64,000 bases of DNA, from the NCBI GenBank assembly GCA_051251725.1, contig JBPOFN010000004.1:62001-126000 (forward strand). Reading direction: 5' to 3'. The notes under the pieces were generated by a model. The model did no database searches. It worked only from the letters and a program-made list of their open reading frames with translations, and was not told where the DNA came from. Each line of letters starts with the position of its first letter. Positions within the stretch are counted from its first letter, which is position 1. Source of the stretch: JALZUE01 sp051251725 (GTDB taxonomy: Bacteria > Pseudomonadota > Gammaproteobacteria > Enterobacterales > Alteromonadaceae). Both the position numbers and the translations under genes were made by a program. Below, in pieces: positions 62,220 to 64,000 of this stretch.

Positions 62220-62591
62220 TTAAAAGGCGTTAGGTAGCCAAGTAATTTGGGGTTTTGATATATTGCCATCAATGGCAACGATATCGAATCGGCAAGGGGT
62301 ATTATATTCATTTAATTGGTGTTGTTGCAGAAAAAATTGCGCTGTTGATCGAATTTTTTCTTGTTTGCTGATTGCAACTGCCGAAATGGCCCCGCCAAAT
62401 TGATTTTGCTTTCTATATTTAACCTCGATGAAGATAAAGGCATCAGCATTTTTAGCAATGATGTCTATCTCGCCATAACGACAGTTAAAATTTTGAGCGA
62501 TAATTTTTAACTTATTTTCAATTAAAAAGTTTTTGGCAAGATTCTCTGTGTAATCGCCTTTGTGTTTGGTGTTGGTATTATTCCATTTCAA
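62220..62591 (-). CDS. yraN: YraN/UPF0102 endonuclease-like protein
   Basis: Small protein of 123 residues with a Holliday-junction-resolvase-like fold (UPF0102). Conserved elements are KGDYTENLAKNFL, CRYGEIDIIAKN and FIEVKYRKQ, giving the E-(x)-D-x-E-x-K nuclease pattern. It starts at TTG 62591, supported by GAAGG nine nt upstream; no in-frame ATG exists. Its start overlaps the end of lpoA by 14 nt. Function is not established; recent reports link YraN to recombination or DNA uptake. Order with lpoA and diaA is conserved in gammaproteobacteria. Confidence 0.9.
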   Translation of the reverse strand: MKWNNTNTKHKGDYTENLAKNFLIENKLKIIAQNFNCRYGEIDIIAKNADAFIFIEVKYRKQNQFGGAISAVAISKQEKIRSTAQFFLQQHQLNEYNTPCRFDIVAIDGNISKPQITWLPNAF

Positions 62592-63999
62592 TTTCAGTTA
62601 CCTTCTTCCTTTGGTATGCACCCCACAATAAACTACGAGTTAGAATGTTATCTTTCCCAAGTTTAAGGGTGCCAGTTTGTCCATAATGTCTGATATATGG
62701 GGTTAATTTCATACTCTTAAGCATATTCGAAATTGCGTAACTATCAAATCCCATGGCAAATATTCTTTGTAGGTTGTCGCTACGCTTAGGCCATAACATC
62801 TCACTTGTTCGCGCTAACGCTTTATTTTGCTGCTTACTTTTTAGTAATAATGGTATTTGCGTGAAGGTTAAACCGCGCAAATCATTTACTGTACTTTGGT
62901 CTATGTTGACTGAATGACTACGAGAACTGGCGAAAACTGGGATAAGCTTAGCAAAAGGACTGGTGTTAACATCAATATAGGGTTTCATTAACCGCGTTTG
63001 ACGAGGGTTACCAACAATATAAATCATGTCGATATCTCTGCGGTTACGTGGCTCTACTTTAATGGATTCTCTGATGCGATATTTTAACGCTTTGATCCGC
63101 GCTTCACTTTCGTCGATTGCTAAGGTGTTTTTTAAGATGTTTTGCATTTTTTGCCCTTGTTCAAAAAATACGACAATTGGCATCTCACCCGTTAATTTCT
63201 GCCACGTTTCGGCAAAGGCATTAGCAATACGTTGGCTAAAGCTGTCTTGATGACTCATTACCACTGGGTGTTTAAAGTTTCTTTGGCTGAGCAAGGTTGC
63301 TGCTTGCACCGCTTCATCTTCTGGTCTCATCGACAGTGCAAATTGATGTGCTTGTAAACTTATACCTTCAGGCACATTCAGCAGCAGCGTTGGAATTAAA
63401 ATATCTTTTAGCGCAAGGAATTTATCGACATTGTCTTTAATTAGCGGACCAATAATAAAATCAATTTCATTAACTTGTAGTGTTTCAACCAAGGTTAAAA
63501 AGTCGAGGTCGTTTGAGTCGATAAAAAGCAGCGAAACCGCTTCATCATTTTGATAGGCCGCTAATACACCTTGTTGCGCGCTATTGCCGGCGATAGCTTG
63601 TGGCCCTGAAAGCGGCAAAATAACCGCGATTTTTTGGTAATTATCTTTTTGTAAATTATGACTGTTCAGTAAGTTTGCTAACACGCTATTGGCAGGGTGA
63701 GTCGGGTATTTACGCTGCCATACTTTAATTTGGCTAGTAAAGGTATTTGAACCGCCATATTTATTTGTTGTTTGCGCCAGCGCTAACCAACCATCTACAT
63801 GTGGTGGGTTAAGTTGTTTTAATTGTGTTTGTTGCCATTGAGAGAAGTCACTTAAGCTTTGCCAAATAGTTTCTGCATCGTCTGTGGTTGATTCACTACT
63901 TAATTGAAATATATGGAGCGATGCATTTAATGCGATTACTAGCTGCTCGTTTATTTCGGCTAATAAATGTTGCAAGCGATAATAGTCGAGGCTGTGCTT
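62578..63999 (-). CDS. lpoA: LpoA, activator of penicillin-binding protein 1A (5' truncated)
   Basis: The frame runs off the window edge with no start (the TTG at 63975 is not convincing), so about 474 C-terminal residues are present of a protein that is normally around 600-680. The C-terminal domain has the periplasmic-binding-protein-like fold with KIAVILPLSGPQAIAGNSAQQGVLAAYQ and NFKHPVVMSHQDSF. In the family an outer-membrane lipoprotein anchor lies at the missing N-terminus. LpoA stimulates transpeptidase activity of PBP1A from the outer membrane. It overlaps yraN by 14 nt and probably heads the lpoA-yraN-diaA-dolP unit. Confidence 0.92.
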   Translation of the reverse strand, partial: KHSLDYYRLQHLLAEINEQLVIALNASLHIFQLSSESTTDDAETIWQSLSDFSQWQQTQLKQLNPPHVDGWLALAQTTNKYGGSNTFTSQIKVWQRKYPTHPANSVLANLLNSHNLQKDNYQKIAVILPLSGPQAIAGNSAQQGVLAAYQNDEAVSLLFIDSNDLDFLTLVETLQVNEIDFIIGPLIKDNVDKFLALKDILIPTLLLNVPEGISLQAHQFALSMRPEDEAVQAATLLSQRNFKHPVVMSHQDSFSQRIANAFAETWQKLTGEMPIVVFFEQGQKMQNILKNTLAIDESEARIKALKYRIRESIKVEPRNRRDIDMIYIVGNPRQTRLMKPYIDVNTSPFAKLIPVFASSRSHSVNIDQSTVNDLRGLTFTQIPLLLKSKQQNKALARTSEMLWPKRSDNLQRIFAMGFDSYAISNMLKSMKLTPYIRHYGQTGTLKLGKDNILTRSLLWGAYQRKKVTEIEME

Positions 64000-64000
64000 A

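Noticed and set aside
1..64000. tRNA, rRNA, prophage, insertion sequence or defence system
   Set aside because: Intergenic regions and gene products were read for these and nothing fitting was found.

Overview
The window is a stretch of AT-rich gammaproteobacterial chromosome. Gene content and order point to Alteromonadales, most likely a marine member of the Colwelliaceae (Colwellia/Thalassotalea type). The reasons are conserved blocks such as hslU-hslV-ftsN-priA with divergent rpmE, dnaB-alr, and lpoA-yraN-diaA-dolP, together with many chemotaxis and c-di-GMP proteins, GH13 and GH2 glycosidases and a PEP-CTERM protein. This placement is inferred from gene content; no rRNA gene is present. 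I see no phage, insertion sequence, CRISPR array, tRNA or rRNA gene.

Layout. 1-4 kb: a truncated membrane EAL protein and a chemoreceptor with a duplicated HBM-type sensor motif. 4-12.7 kb, housekeeping: DUF971, hslU, hslV (with a sigma32-like promoter and a 5'-UTR stem-loop), ftsN, priA, rpmE, a large imperfect palindromic repeat, dnaB and alr. 12.7-16 kb: a compact module of lipoprotein, anti-sigma factor and ECF sigma factor, divergent from a secreted S8 protease. 16.4-22.4 kb: a PhyH-type oxygenase, two exported GH13 amylases and an acyltransferase. An identical 14-bp operator-like sequence lies before both amylase transcription units. 22.6-24.6 kb: an outer-membrane barrel and an acidic secreted protein; the latter has a promoter resembling those of the ECF module. 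24.7-31 kb: YjbQ, CheX, DUF6702, an M1 peptidase, Zur and a second chemoreceptor.

31-41 kb: a formaldehyde detoxification pair (class III alcohol dehydrogenase and S-formylglutathione hydrolase), a lipoprotein beta-galactosidase whose stop codon opens a heptamer tandem repeat, a choice-of-anchor A/PEP-CTERM protein, and a PhoD-like phosphatase broken by a frameshift at a G7 tract. 41-47 kb: dusA, a small secreted protein, and a phage-shock operon (pspA, a 38-residue membrane ORF, pspC, a further membrane protein) behind a sigma54-like promoter. These are followed by a PCu(A)C copper chaperone with a natural His tail, DUF2333 and a TIGR04219 outer-membrane protein. 47-52.6 kb, minus strand: a GNAT/C39-peptidase fusion paired with an RLAN-RimK ATP-grasp ligase, an OlsF-type ornithine lipid synthase behind a Pho-box-like direct repeat, and an LpxH-like metallophosphoesterase. 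53-57.3 kb: cysJIH for assimilatory sulfite formation and reduction. 57.3-64 kb: a TIGR03899 protein, a REC-DUF3369-GGDEF-EAL regulator, and dolP-diaA-yraN-lpoA, with lpoA cut by the window edge.

The most interesting leads are four. One is the ECF sigma module with matching GGAAT-N16/17-CGT(T/C) promoters, one of them 10 kb away before a secreted protein/barrel pair. The second is the RimK/GNAT-C39 peptide-modification pair. The third is probable PhoB control of ornithine-lipid synthesis. The fourth is the frameshifted phosphatase. Many automatically extended starts were corrected here using ribosome-binding sites and family N-termini (hslV, ftsN, priA, rpmE, dnaB, cysJ, cysH and others).
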